Below are positions 1-7,390 of a DNA stretch of 21,655 nucleotides, one piece after another. The stretch covers positions 1 through 21,655 of the forward strand of contig JAJPEB010000004.1 in NCBI GenBank assembly GCA_023252315.1. Direction: 5' to 3'. The DNA is from Candidatus Woesearchaeota archaeon (GTDB taxonomy: Archaea; Nanobdellota; Nanobdellia; Woesearchaeales; UBA525). Within the stretch, counting starts at the first letter, position 1, and the number at the start of each line of letters is the position of its first letter. The translations under genes and the position numbers were made by a program. Under the pieces are notes generated by a model that did not search any database, was not told the origin of the DNA, and worked only from the letters and a program-made list of their open reading frames with translations.

Positions 1-318
1 GCGACGCTCGAGAAGGCCGCGCAGGCGGCGGACCTGGGCGCCGCGCTCGACGCGCTGCGCTCGACGCCGTACCGAGAAGCGGTGCAGGGCGCGATCGAGG
101 CGCTCGCGCAGCACTCGCTCGTGCGCTTCGAGAACGAGGTGCACAAGGCGATCGTCGAGCGCATCCGCAAGGTCACGAGGCGCAAGCCGCTCGGCGTCGA
201 GCTGCTCATTCATTTCCTCACTGAACGGGAGATCGAGCGCATGAACCTGCGCCTGCTCATCAAGGGCAAGCGGCTCGGGCTCGAGGAGCAGTTCCTGCGC
301 AGCCACATGGTGATATGA
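1..318 (+). CDS. atpC: A-type ATP synthase subunit C, 3' end only
   Basis: This is the C-terminal 105 codons of the central-stalk subunit that docks the rotor onto the membrane ring; the reading frame is open from base 1, so the start lies outside the window. The visible part is an alpha-helical protein ending in a stretch with Glu-Arg-x-Asn-Leu-Arg-Leu-Leu-Ile-Lys-Gly-Lys, which matches the usual end of subunit C (a helix followed by 'hhhhxGK' and a short tail). The identity is carried mainly by the context: the stop TGA is immediately followed by the ATG of subunit F, as in archaeal operons with the order E-C-F-A-B-D. An internal ATG at 82 is in frame but is not a plausible start because the upstream frame is open and equally helical. 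Confidence 0.85.
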   Translation, partial: ATLEKAAQAADLGAALDALRSTPYREAVQGAIEALAQHSLVRFENEVHKAIVERIRKVTRRKPLGVELLIHFLTEREIERMNLRLLIKGKRLGLEEQFLRSHMVI

Positions 319-612
319 ATGGAGATCGTCGCAATCGGCACATCGCAGTTCGTCATCGGCTTCTCCCTCGCGGGAGTGCGCACGCACGTCGCGCAGCGCA
401 AGGACGTCCTCGAGGCGATCGAGAGGCACAAGGAGGCGGGCATCATCATCCTGGACGAGGAGCTCGTGGCGCAGCTCCATCCCGCAGAGCTCGAGGAGCT
501 GCAGACGAGCGCAAGCCCGGTCGTGCTCATCCTCGGCAAGGACAGCGCGGAGCACGAGAGGCGCCTGCGCAACACCATCAAGACAACACTCGGAGTGGAC
601 TTGTTCACATGA
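319..612 (+). CDS. atpF: A-type ATP synthase subunit F
   Basis: A 97-residue central-stalk subunit that binds the rotor inside the A3B3 head; the length is normal for the family (about 100). It begins with the typical strand Ile-Val-Ala-Ile-Gly-Thr, followed by a short Rossmann-like alternation of strands and helices (AGIIILDEEL near residues 39-48, then SPVVLILG near 66-73). The ATG directly abuts the stop of subunit C with no gap, and its own TGA overlaps the ATG of subunit A (ATGA), so translation of C, F and A is probably coupled. A longer open frame that begins at 315 in another phase is simply the out-of-frame upstream extension of subunit A. Confidence 0.93.
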   Translation: MEIVAIGTSQFVIGFSLAGVRTHVAQRKDVLEAIERHKEAGIIILDEELVAQLHPAELEELQTSASPVVLILGKDSAEHERRLRNTIKTTLGVDLFT

Positions 613-2435
613 AGCAGCAGACAAAGACTCAGGCAGGCACGGCAGCATCGACAGCATCATCCAAGGACGCGCAGTCGCAGGCGCGCCTCTACCGCATCGC
701 GGGGCCCGTCGCGGTCGCGACAGGCCTCGACGCGAAGATGTACGACGTCGTGCTCGTCGGCAAGGAGCGCCTGCTCGGCGAGGTCATCCAGATCGTGGAG
801 GACCGCACCATCGTCCAGGTCTACGAGGACACCTCGGGCGTGCGCCCGGGCGAGCCCATCGAGAACACGCGCCGCCCGCTCTCGGTCGAGCTCGGCCCCG
901 GCCTGCTCAAGAGCATCTACGACGGCATCCAGCGCCCGCTGCAAGAGCTCGCGCAGCGCACGGGTGACTTCATCGGGCGCGGCACGCACCTGCCCGGCCT
1001 CGACCTCGAGAAGGAGTGGAAGTTCACGGCGACCGTCGAGAACGGCGCGCAGCTCGCGGGCGGGCAGATCGTGGGCTACGTCGAGGAGGTCCCCGGCTTC
1101 AAGCACCACATCATGGTCCCGCCCAACGTCTCGGGCACGGTCTCGGGCATCAAGAGCGGCACGTACAAGGTGCGCGACACCATCGCCACCATCGCCGGAG
1201 CCGCCGGCAAGACGGACATCGCGCTGAGCCAGCAGTGGCCCGTGAGGGTCGCGAGGCCCGTCGCGAGGAAGCTCGCGCCCGAGAAGCCGCTCGTCACCGG
1301 GCAGAAGGTCATCGACACGCTCTTCCCCATCGCGAAGGGCGGCACCGCGATCATCCCGGGCCCCTTCGGCGCGGGCAAGACGGTCAACCAGCAGCAGCTC
1401 GCGAAATGGAGCGACGCGGACATCATCATCTACGTCGGCTGCGGCGAGCGCGGCAACGAGATGACGGACGTGCTCGCGGAGTTCCCCAAGCTCAAGGACC
1501 CGCGCACGGGCGCGCCGCTCATGAACCGCACAGTGCTCATCGCGAACACGAGCAACATGCCGGTCGCGGCGCGCGAGGCCTCGATCTACACGGGCGTGAC
1601 CATCGCGGAGTACTTCCGCGACATGGGCTACGACGTCGCGATCATGGCGGACTCGACGAGCCGCTGGGCGGAGGCGCTGCGCGAGATCAGCTCGCGCCTC
1701 GAGGAGATGCCCGGCGAGGAGGGGTACCCCGCGTACCTCGCATCGCGCATCGCGGAGTTCTACGAGCGCGCGGCGCCCGTGATCCCGCTCTCGTCCAAGG
1801 ACAAGGAGAGCTCGCTCTCGATCATCGGCGCGGTGTCGCCGCCTGGCGGCGACTTCTTCGAGCCGGTCACGCAGAGCTCGCTTCGCGTCGCGAAGACGTT
1901 CTGGGCGCTCGACGCGAAGCTCGCGCAGCAGCGCCACTTCCCGTCAGTCAACTGGCTCGAGAGCTACAGCCTCTACCACGCGATCCTGGGCCCCTGGTAC
2001 AAGAAGAACGTGGCGCAGGACTGGCACGAGAAGATCGAGCAGACAGGCAGGATCCTCCAGGAGGAGGCGGAGCTGCTCGAGATCGTGCAGCTCGTCGGCA
2101 GCGACGCCCTGCCCGAGAGCCAGCAGCTCGCGCTGCACGTCTCGCAGCTCGTGCGCGAGGTGCTCTTGCAGCAGTCCGCGTTCGACGACCGCGAGGCGTA
2201 CTGCCCCGTCAAGAAATCGTACCTCATCATGCGCCTCATCCAGGCGTATCTCGAGCACGGCAGGCTCGCGCTCGATCGCGGCGCGCGGTTCGCGCAGATC
2301 AGGCAGCAGAAGTTCGACGAGAGGATCTACCAGTTCAAGTTCTCGGAGGACTTCGAGGCCGACGGCAAGAAGATCGAGGACGACATCAAGGCGACACTGG
2401 CGACGCTCAGGAAAGGCAGCGAGGGAGCACAATGA
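609..2435 (+). CDS. atpA: A-type ATP synthase catalytic subunit A
   Basis: The catalytic nucleotide-binding subunit of the A3B3 head (608 residues). The Walker A loop GPFGAGKT is at residues 251-258, followed by the family signature YVGCGERGNEMTDVL and the Walker B region with IMADSTSRWAEALREIS; the bulge domain typical of A subunits is present and no intein interrupts the P-loop region. The start is the ATG at 609, which overlaps the F stop and has GGAGTGG about 10 nt upstream. It gives an unusual N-terminal extension of about 25 residues rich in Gln, Thr, Ala and Ser before the conserved RLYRIAGPV strand. No later in-frame ATG occurs before residue 44, which is already inside the domain, so the extension is probably real. 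The gene ends in an ATGA overlap with subunit B. Confidence 0.98.
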   Translation: MKQQTKTQAGTAASTASSKDAQSQARLYRIAGPVAVATGLDAKMYDVVLVGKERLLGEVIQIVEDRTIVQVYEDTSGVRPGEPIENTRRPLSVELGPGLLKSIYDGIQRPLQELAQRTGDFIGRGTHLPGLDLEKEWKFTATVENGAQLAGGQIVGYVEEVPGFKHHIMVPPNVSGTVSGIKSGTYKVRDTIATIAGAAGKTDIALSQQWPVRVARPVARKLAPEKPLVTGQKVIDTLFPIAKGGTAIIPGPFGAGKTVNQQQLAKWSDADIIIYVGCGERGNEMTDVLAEFPKLKDPRTGAPLMNRTVLIANTSNMPVAAREASIYTGVTIAEYFRDMGYDVAIMADSTSRWAEALREISSRLEEMPGEEGYPAYLASRIAEFYERAAPVIPLSSKDKESSLSIIGAVSPPGGDFFEPVTQSSLRVAKTFWALDAKLAQQRHFPSVNWLESYSLYHAILGPWYKKNVAQDWHEKIEQTGRILQEEAELLEIVQLVGSDALPESQQLALHVSQLVREVLLQQSAFDDREAYCPVKKSYLIMRLIQAYLEHGRLALDRGARFAQIRQQKFDERIYQFKFSEDFEADGKKIEDDIKATLATLRKGSEGAQ

Positions 2436-3832
2436 AGGAGTACATGACGGTCACGAAAGTTGCGGGTCCGCTCATCTTCGTCGAGAAGACTGAGCCCATC
2501 GGGTACGGAGAGCTCGTGCAGATCAAGGTCGGCGAGGAGACGAAGCTCGGCCAGGTGCTCGACACCTCGGAGGACATCGTCGTCGTGCAGGTCTTCGAGT
2601 CCACGCGCGGCATCGACCGCGAGGCGCGCGTGCGCTTCCTCGGCGAGGTCGTGACGCTCGCGCTCGCGGACGACATCATCGGCAGGATGTTCAACGGGCG
2701 CGGCAAGCCCATCGACGGCGGGCCCGAGCTCATCCCCGAGAAGCGCGTGCCCATCGGCGGAGAGGCGATCAACCCGTACTCCCGCGCGCCGCCCGAGAAC
2801 TTCATCCAGACGGGCATCAGCACCATCGACCTCACGAACACGCTGGTGAGGGGGCAGAAGCTTCCGATCTTCTCGGGCTCGGGCCTGCCGCACAACCAGC
2901 TCGCGCTGCAGATCACGAGGCAGGCGACGGTGGCCGAGGAGGGCGAGGCGTTCGCGGTCGTGTTCGCCGGCATCGGCATCACGAACGAGGAGGCGCAGTC
3001 GTTCATGCGCGAGTTCGAGGAGACGGGTGCGCTCTCGCGCAGCGTCGTGTTCCTCAACACCGCGTCGGACCCCGCGATCGAGAGGCTGCTGGTGCCGCGC
3101 ATGGCGCTCACCACGGCGGAGTACCTCGCGTTCGAGAAGGGCATGCACGTGCTCGTCATCATCACGGACATGACGAACTACTGCGAGGCGCTGCGCGAGA
3201 TCGGCGCCGCTCGCCAGGAGATCGCGGGCAGGCGCGGCTACCCGGGCTACATGTACACGGACCTGGCATCTATCTATGAACGCGCGGGCATCATCACGGG
3301 CAAGAAGGGGAGCATCACGCAGATCCCCATCCTGACGATGATCGGGGACGACATCACGCACCCCATCCCCGACCTGACCGGCTACATCACCGAGGGCCAG
3401 ATCACGCTCTCGCGCGAGCTGCACCGCAAGGGCATCTATCCGCCGATCAACATCCTGCCGAGCCTCTCGCGCCTGATGAACAACGGCATCGGGAAGGAGA
3501 AGACGCGCGAGGACCATCGCGAGCTCGCGAACCAGGTGTTCGCGATGTACGCGCGCGGCCTCGACCTGCGCCAGCTCGTCGCGATCATCAGCGAGGAGGC
3601 GCTCTCGGAGGAGGACCGCCGCGTGCTCGTCTTCGCCGACGAGTTCGAGCGCCAGTTCGTGCAGCAGGGCCGCATGGAGGACCGCAGCATCACGGACAGC
3701 ATGGGCGTCGCATGGAGGCTGCTCAGCAAGATGCCGCGCAACGAGCTCGCGCGCATCCGCGATGCGTACAAGGACAAGTACCACAGGCCCGAGGAGAAGA
3801 AGGGGACGCCCGGGAAGGCGGCAGGCAAGTAG
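2432..3832 (+). CDS. atpB: A-type ATP synthase regulatory subunit B
   Basis: The non-catalytic partner of subunit A in the A3B3 hexamer, 466 residues, normal length. The P-loop position is occupied by SGSGLPHNQLA, the degenerate loop that distinguishes B from A subunits; FAGIGITNEEAQSF and the region LVIITDMTNYCEALREI are also diagnostic. The start ATG lies in an ATGA overlap with atpA and has GAGGGAG four bases upstream. The C-terminal tail is basic and Gly/Lys-rich. The product must assemble 1:1 with subunit A, consistent with the coupled translation. Confidence 0.97.
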   Translation: MKEYMTVTKVAGPLIFVEKTEPIGYGELVQIKVGEETKLGQVLDTSEDIVVVQVFESTRGIDREARVRFLGEVVTLALADDIIGRMFNGRGKPIDGGPELIPEKRVPIGGEAINPYSRAPPENFIQTGISTIDLTNTLVRGQKLPIFSGSGLPHNQLALQITRQATVAEEGEAFAVVFAGIGITNEEAQSFMREFEETGALSRSVVFLNTASDPAIERLLVPRMALTTAEYLAFEKGMHVLVIITDMTNYCEALREIGAARQEIAGRRGYPGYMYTDLASIYERAGIITGKKGSITQIPILTMIGDDITHPIPDLTGYITEGQITLSRELHRKGIYPPINILPSLSRLMNNGIGKEKTREDHRELANQVFAMYARGLDLRQLVAIISEEALSEEDRRVLVFADEFERQFVQQGRMEDRSITDSMGVAWRLLSKMPRNELARIRDAYKDKYHRPEEKKGTPGKAAGK

Positions 3833-3848
3833 GCGCAAGGGACACGCA

Positions 3849-4448
3849 ATGGCGGAGACGATCAAGCACACGCGCAGCGAGCTGCTCAAGACGCGCAAGC
3901 GCATCAAGCTCGCGAAGAAGGGCCACGAGCTGCTCAAGAAGAAGCAGGACTCGCTCGTGATCGAGTTCTTCGCGCTGCTCAAGCAGGTGCGCAAGGAGCG
4001 CGACGAGCTGCAGCGCCGCTACGCGTCCGCGCAGCGCCGCATGGACGAGAGCCGCGCGCTCGAGAGCGACCTGCGCATCAAGGCGGCGGCGCTCGCCGTC
4101 GAGCGCAGCGCGCCGATCGAGATCGAGGTGCGCAACATCGCGGGCGTCAAGATCCCGCGCATCAAGGAAGCCGCGCAGCGCCGCGAGTATCCCGTCTACG
4201 AGAGCATCATGCTGCAGGACCTCGGCATCGCGTACCACGAGGTCGTGGACGCGATCCTCACGGTCGCGGCTCGCGAGACGGCGCTGCGCAAGCTGCTCAT
4301 CGAGATCCGCAAGACGAAGCGGCGCGCGCACGCGCTCGAGCACATCCTGCTCCCGCGCCTCAAGGCGGCACTCAAGTCGATCACGTTCGAGCTCGAGGAG
4401 CGCTCGCGCGAGGAGTTCAACCGGCTCAAGCGCAGGAAGAAGGCGTAG
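3849..4448 (+). CDS. atpD: A-type ATP synthase subunit D
   Basis: The central rotor shaft of the A-ATPase, 199 residues, similar to the usual 200-215. The sequence is almost wholly long, basic, heptad-like helix (residues 1-75 and about 130-199), which forms the antiparallel coiled coil that turns inside A3B3. The N-terminal pattern TRSELLKTRKRIKLAKKGHE, including the KKGHELLKKK segment, is the family hallmark. The ATG is 16 nt after the atpB stop with a weak AAGGGA upstream; an in-frame ATG at 3762 lies inside atpB and is rejected. It is the last gene of the operon and ends two bases from the stop of a convergent gene. Confidence 0.95.
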   Translation: MAETIKHTRSELLKTRKRIKLAKKGHELLKKKQDSLVIEFFALLKQVRKERDELQRRYASAQRRMDESRALESDLRIKAAALAVERSAPIEIEVRNIAGVKIPRIKEAAQRREYPVYESIMLQDLGIAYHEVVDAILTVAARETALRKLLIEIRKTKRRAHALEHILLPRLKAALKSITFELEERSREEFNRLKRRKKA

Positions 4449-4454
4449 GCCTAC
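4445..4454. other. Palindrome formed by two convergent stop codons
   Basis: The sequence GTAGGCCTAC is a perfect 10-base palindrome holding the TAG of atpD and, on the other strand, the TAG of the reductase, two bases apart. No T-rich terminator or longer hairpin is evident on either side, so the transcripts probably overlap at their 3' ends. Confidence 0.6.
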
Positions 4455-5116
4455 CGCTGCGCGGGCATGGGACGCTCCCGCAGCAGCCGCGCGTAGTACG
4501 CGAGGCTCCCGGCGAGCGTCTTCGCCATCTTCTTCGTGGCGGCGCTCTTCCTGCGCCTCTCGGCGTCCTTCTCCGGCGGCTTGCCGACCTCGCCGACCCA
4601 GTACGCGCAGCAGTCGGGCGGGAGCGTGAGCTTCATGAAGGTGAGGACCTCCATGATCGAGCCCGCGGTCGCCTGCGCGCCGTCCTCGCTGCCCGTGATG
4701 ACGATGCCCGCGACCTTGTTGCGCAGCGCCTCGCGCCCGCCCGCGGCGTGCGCCTCCTCGTCGAACGCGTCCATGCGCTCGATCACGCGCTGCATGAGGC
4801 TCGACCTGCCGCCCCACCAGATCGGCGTCGCGAAGATGACGACGTCGGCGTCCCTCACGAGCCTCGAGATCGCGGGCCACTCGTCGCGCGCGCCTTCCCT
4901 GAAGCCCACGCCCGCGGGGATGTCCCGGTCGGCGAGCCTGATGATGGTGGAGTCGATCCTGGCGTGCGCCTCCATCTCCTTGAGCACGAGGCGCGCGAGC
5001 TCTTCCGTGTTCGAGCGCTTGGGCGATCGCTTGAGCGAGCCGTTGAGCACGAGCACCGTGAGCGGGCGCTCGGGGCCCGGCTTGCGGGATCTCGTCTTCT
5101 TCGTCGCGCGAGGCAT
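4451..5116 (-). CDS. Flavodoxin-like NAD(P)H-dependent FMN reductase family protein
   Basis: A 221-residue soluble protein of the flavodoxin-fold reductase group (NADPH-dependent FMN reductase / COG0655 type), likely to bind FMN and transfer electrons between NAD(P)H and a flavin, quinone or iron acceptor; the substrate cannot be told. After a basic tail of about 17 residues comes strand VLVLNGS and the phosphate-binding loop GSLKRSPKRSNTEEL (26-40), then FATPIWWGGRSSLMQRVIER (95-114) and the second flavin loop VITGSEDGA (139-147). The frame is open upstream for 96 more codons, but the ATG at 5116 is chosen because it has GAGGTG (5127-5122) five bases upstream and the preceding sequence lacks fold features. 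A TATA-like GTAATAT lies about 35 nt upstream. It is convergent with the ATPase operon and not part of it. Confidence 0.85.
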   Translation of the reverse strand: MPRATKKTRSRKPGPERPLTVLVLNGSLKRSPKRSNTEELARLVLKEMEAHARIDSTIIRLADRDIPAGVGFREGARDEWPAISRLVRDADVVIFATPIWWGGRSSLMQRVIERMDAFDEEAHAAGGREALRNKVAGIVITGSEDGAQATAGSIMEVLTFMKLTLPPDCCAYWVGEVGKPPEKDAERRRKSAATKKMAKTLAGSLAYYARLLRERPMPAQR

Positions 5117-5150
5117 GATGGCACCTCGCGCTTGGAGGGGACAAGGGCGG

Positions 5151-5160
5151 ATATTACGTT
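5151..5160 (-). promoter_or_regulatory. Weak TATA-like element for the reductase gene
   Basis: On the minus strand CGTAATATCC lies about 35 nt upstream of the ATG at 5116. This would give a short leader of roughly 10 nt carrying the GAGGTG ribosome binding site. The match to an archaeal TATA box is only fair. Confidence 0.35.
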
Positions 5161-5257
5161 CGTGTTGGCATTGTGCCCCTGCGCGAGGCCGCGGGCCCTC
5201 GAAAGCTCCCCGCGCAGCGCCAGCCAAGGGCCACTCCACAGTGACTACTACAGAAAC

Positions 5258-5266
5258 CATTAAATA
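5258..5266 (+). promoter_or_regulatory. TATA box inside the long intergenic region
   Basis: CATTAAATA, preceded by the purine-rich AGAAACC that resembles a BRE, is a good archaeal promoter. It is 22 nt before the ATG at 5288, the leaderless spacing seen elsewhere in the window. If it instead drives the cassette at 5535, the transcript has a leader of about 245 nt. Read on the other strand it could also contribute to the reductase promoter. Confidence 0.5.
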
Positions 5267-5287
5267 CCCTTCAGGTTCACCCACATC

Positions 5288-5353
5288 ATGGCATCCATGA
5301 CGCTCGAGGACAAATGCGCAGCACGCGCTGATCGTCTTCACGGGTCGCTGTAA
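5288..5353 (+). CDS. Possible 21-residue leaderless small ORF
   Basis: The ATG is 22 nt downstream of a good TATA box, exactly the geometry used by leaderless genes in this window, and the frame runs 21 codons to TAA. The predicted peptide (starting Met-Ala-Ser-Met-Thr-Leu-Glu-Asp) has no recognisable motif. It could be a leader peptide or chance within a non-coding RNA. Only the promoter spacing supports it. Confidence 0.2.
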   Translation: MASMTLEDKCAARADRLHGSL

Positions 5354-5521
5354 GAATACCGTTCCTTCTCTGAATACGCGCGCAATCCCTTCTTCCAGAA
5401 GCACGGCTCTCCCCGCGCCCTCGCGCAGCGATCCGCCGCGCGCCGCGCGCTGCCCCTCGCGCCTGCATCATCATCCGTAGCGTTCTCAACCACCTTTTTC
5501 CTGCCGGCGGGCCTCGTACGC

Positions 5522-5531
5522 GGAGATGATC
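5522..5531 (+). promoter_or_regulatory. Extended Shine-Dalgarno sequence fixing the start at 5535
   Basis: GGAGATGATC differs by one base from GGAGGTGATC, the complement of the conserved 3' end of archaeal 16S rRNA. It ends three bases before the ATG at 5535, whereas the nearby in-frame ATG at 5526 lies inside the element. Confidence 0.6.
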
Positions 5532-5534
5532 ACG

Positions 5535-6617
5535 ATGAGATACCAAGAGATAGTAGGATTGGTCAAGAAGACGGCAGCGAACCTCCCCGACGCAGAGCAG
5601 GCGGAAGTCCTCGGCCGGATCGGGGCGACGCCTCCGTCCGCAAAGGAGGTCGGCGCCCAGGTCACGGCGTTCCTGCAGCAGGCGCAGAGCCCGCTCTACC
5701 GCATGCTCTCGCAGGACGTCGTGGGAGCGACCGTCGGGCTCGCGCAGTTCCAGCGCGGCATCAGGAGCGACTTCCAGACGCTCGACAGGAATACGCTCGA
5801 TCAGCTCGACGAGGCGATGCGCAGCGGCAAGGGCCTCGAGGCGCTCGATGCGCAGACGCGCGGGCTCGTGCGCAGCAGGCTCGACGATCGCGCGTACGAG
5901 AAGCTCGAGATCGTCACGAGCGTGGGCGCAGACGGCCCTGCGCTCTACGCGCGCATGCTCGATCTCGAGGAGGCGCTCTACCTCGGGGCTCCCGCGAGCG
6001 AAGTGCAGGCGATCGTGAGGAGCGCCGGCGCGATGCCCGGCGGCGGGCTGCTCTCGTCCGAGCTGAAGTACCGCCTGGTGAACGAGGCGTACGGGCTTGG
6101 CAACGGGTACTCGACAGGCGACCCGAACGCCGATTTCGCGGCGAGCGCGTTCGGCGTCCTGGATTCCGCTGGCGCTACCACGCTCACGGATCTCGAGGCG
6201 AAGCTCTCCGCGTCGGTGGGCAAGCCGCTGCTCGCGGAGGCGCAGAGCTGGACTCCTGGCTGGGGCAACAAGGCGACGGTCGAGGCAGGGATCATCGCCG
6301 GCCCCACGAGGCGCGACCCCGAGTCCGGGCTGTGGGTTCCGCTCGAGGGAGGGCAGAAGGGCTACCTCACCCTGAATGGCCAGGAGCCGCTCGCGCAGGG
6401 AGTGGGCGGCGCCAAGGAGTGGGGAGAGACCGAGTCCCGCGGCACTTACAGGCTCTCGCGCTCGACGTTCGCGTCGCTGCAACTGGGGAAGGTCGACGGC
6501 CCCGCGGGAAGCTGGTACGCGGACAGGCTCTCGATCGGGGACGACGCCAGAACGCGCTTCGAGGAGCGCTATGCGACGCTTGCACCGAGGCTCGCGCCGT
6601 GGGGGAGAGAGGCATGA
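5535..6617 (+). CDS. Unrecognised protein, first gene of a three-gene cassette
   Basis: I do not recognise this 360-residue protein. It has no signal peptide or membrane segment. Roughly the first 220 residues look helical and charged (Gln/Ala/Glu/Leu-rich, with turns such as GGGLL), followed by a smaller, probably beta-rich region with many Gly, Trp, Tyr and Thr. Near the C-terminus the segment with YADRLSIG (bases 6516-6539) resembles YADTVLIG in the next gene, suggesting a common domain. The start is placed at 5535 rather than the in-frame ATG at 5526 because of the Shine-Dalgarno sequence. The TGA overlaps the next ATG (ATGA), so the two genes are probably co-translated. Codon choice by eye is less biased than in the ATPase genes (more GGA, AAT and AGG), which may reflect low expression or foreign origin. 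Confidence 0.7.
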   Translation: MRYQEIVGLVKKTAANLPDAEQAEVLGRIGATPPSAKEVGAQVTAFLQQAQSPLYRMLSQDVVGATVGLAQFQRGIRSDFQTLDRNTLDQLDEAMRSGKGLEALDAQTRGLVRSRLDDRAYEKLEIVTSVGADGPALYARMLDLEEALYLGAPASEVQAIVRSAGAMPGGGLLSSELKYRLVNEAYGLGNGYSTGDPNADFAASAFGVLDSAGATTLTDLEAKLSASVGKPLLAEAQSWTPGWGNKATVEAGIIAGPTRRDPESGLWVPLEGGQKGYLTLNGQEPLAQGVGGAKEWGETESRGTYRLSRSTFASLQLGKVDGPAGSWYADRLSIGDDARTRFEERYATLAPRLAPWGREA

Positions 6618-7321
6618 GCGACAAGAAGAGCAGGATCATGCTTCCCAATGGCATGACCGTGCGGCAGTTGCGCGATGCGACGCCGCTGATAGAAGGGCTC
6701 GAGTGGAGAATGTTCGAGTGCCCCGCCGCAGGCAGCGTGTACGTGCGGGAGGATCCGAAGGAGCTGGTGGGCGCAGGCTACGTGAGCGTGAGCGATCTCT
6801 TGACGACGATCAAGGAGAAGGGCGCGGGCGAATTCACGAACTACTTCGACCTGCAGGCGACATGGATGAGGGTCGGGGAGCGGCTCTCGGACAGCAGCTA
6901 TCTCGACCGTCCCGCAGCCCCGTGCTTCAGCCCGTGCTGCGTCGAGCGCGAGCCGTTCGCGAACAACGCGCTTCCCGTGCTCGAGGCGAACGTGCTCCTG
7001 CAAGCGGGATACCTGAACCAGAGCGACTACCTCGTGAGCGCGAGAGTGCAGCAGGTGCCGAGGACGAGCTCGGTCGCGCAATACTCCGCGCGCTTGGACA
7101 CGATCGGTCCGGGAAGGCGGGCCGGCACACTCTACGCAGACACGGTGCTGATAGGAACGAGCACGTCGCGGGAAAACGTGCTTGCGCTCGAGGAGTACTT
7201 CGGCGGCAAGGGATGGTCGGGGCGCGAGAGCACCAAATGGGAGTTCGCGAGTTCGCTTGACTCCCCCCGCATGCGCGAGGAGAAGACGAGGGTGGATCGA
7301 GGGTATGTCGGACACCACTGA
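6614..7321 (+). CDS. Unrecognised protein, second gene of the cassette
   Basis: A 235-residue soluble protein of no family I recognise. It starts in an ATGA overlap with the preceding gene, with a GAGAGAGG stretch just upstream. Visible features are a Cys cluster Cys-Phe-Ser-Pro-Cys-Cys near residue 100, a helix VSVSDLLTTIKEKG around 58-71, and a C-terminal part with YADTVLIG (7133-7156) matching YADRLSIG in the upstream gene. The segment EWRMFECPAAGSVYVREDPK (33-52) has a look-alike, AWYQFPSGTLFLRATPK, in the downstream gene. These hand alignments suggest that the three genes are diverged relatives. No signal peptide or membrane helix is evident. Confidence 0.65.
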   Translation: MSDKKSRIMLPNGMTVRQLRDATPLIEGLEWRMFECPAAGSVYVREDPKELVGAGYVSVSDLLTTIKEKGAGEFTNYFDLQATWMRVGERLSDSSYLDRPAAPCFSPCCVEREPFANNALPVLEANVLLQAGYLNQSDYLVSARVQQVPRTSSVAQYSARLDTIGPGRRAGTLYADTVLIGTSTSRENVLALEEYFGGKGWSGRESTKWEFASSLDSPRMREEKTRVDRGYVGHH

Positions 7322-7390
7322 TCCGCAGGCACGGCGAGGCCGTGGTCGAGCCCGATACGCAGCCCCTCCGTCGATGCGCGAGGGGGCGCG

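Larger units (their letters stand above)
5117..5534. other. 418-base intergenic region, the longest in the window
   Basis: This segment separates the divergently transcribed reductase and the three-gene cassette. It is visibly less GC-rich than its surroundings around 5150-5290 and pyrimidine-rich around 5390-5510. It contains a TATA-like element on the plus strand at 5258-5266, a tiny ORF starting 22 nt after it, and a strong Shine-Dalgarno sequence just before 5535. No tRNA T-arm, no clear C/D-box pair and no CRISPR-like repeat was found. It may be a long 5' leader, a small non-coding RNA gene or unused spacer; the sequence alone does not decide. Confidence 0.5.

Noticed and set aside
657..1937. 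A 426-codon minus-strand frame opposite atpA
   Set aside because: It is the mirror of a highly conserved gene, shows no family motif and has Arg/Ala/Asp-rich composition.
4536..5300. A 254-codon plus-strand frame opposite the flavodoxin-like reductase
   Set aside because: The flavin-binding motifs are on the minus strand; the plus frame has no recognisable feature or promoter.
5285..5530. Possible C/D-box small RNA or tRNA in the long spacer
   Set aside because: CTGA boxes occur at about 5326 and 5377, but no properly spaced RTGATGA box and no tRNA T-arm could be found.
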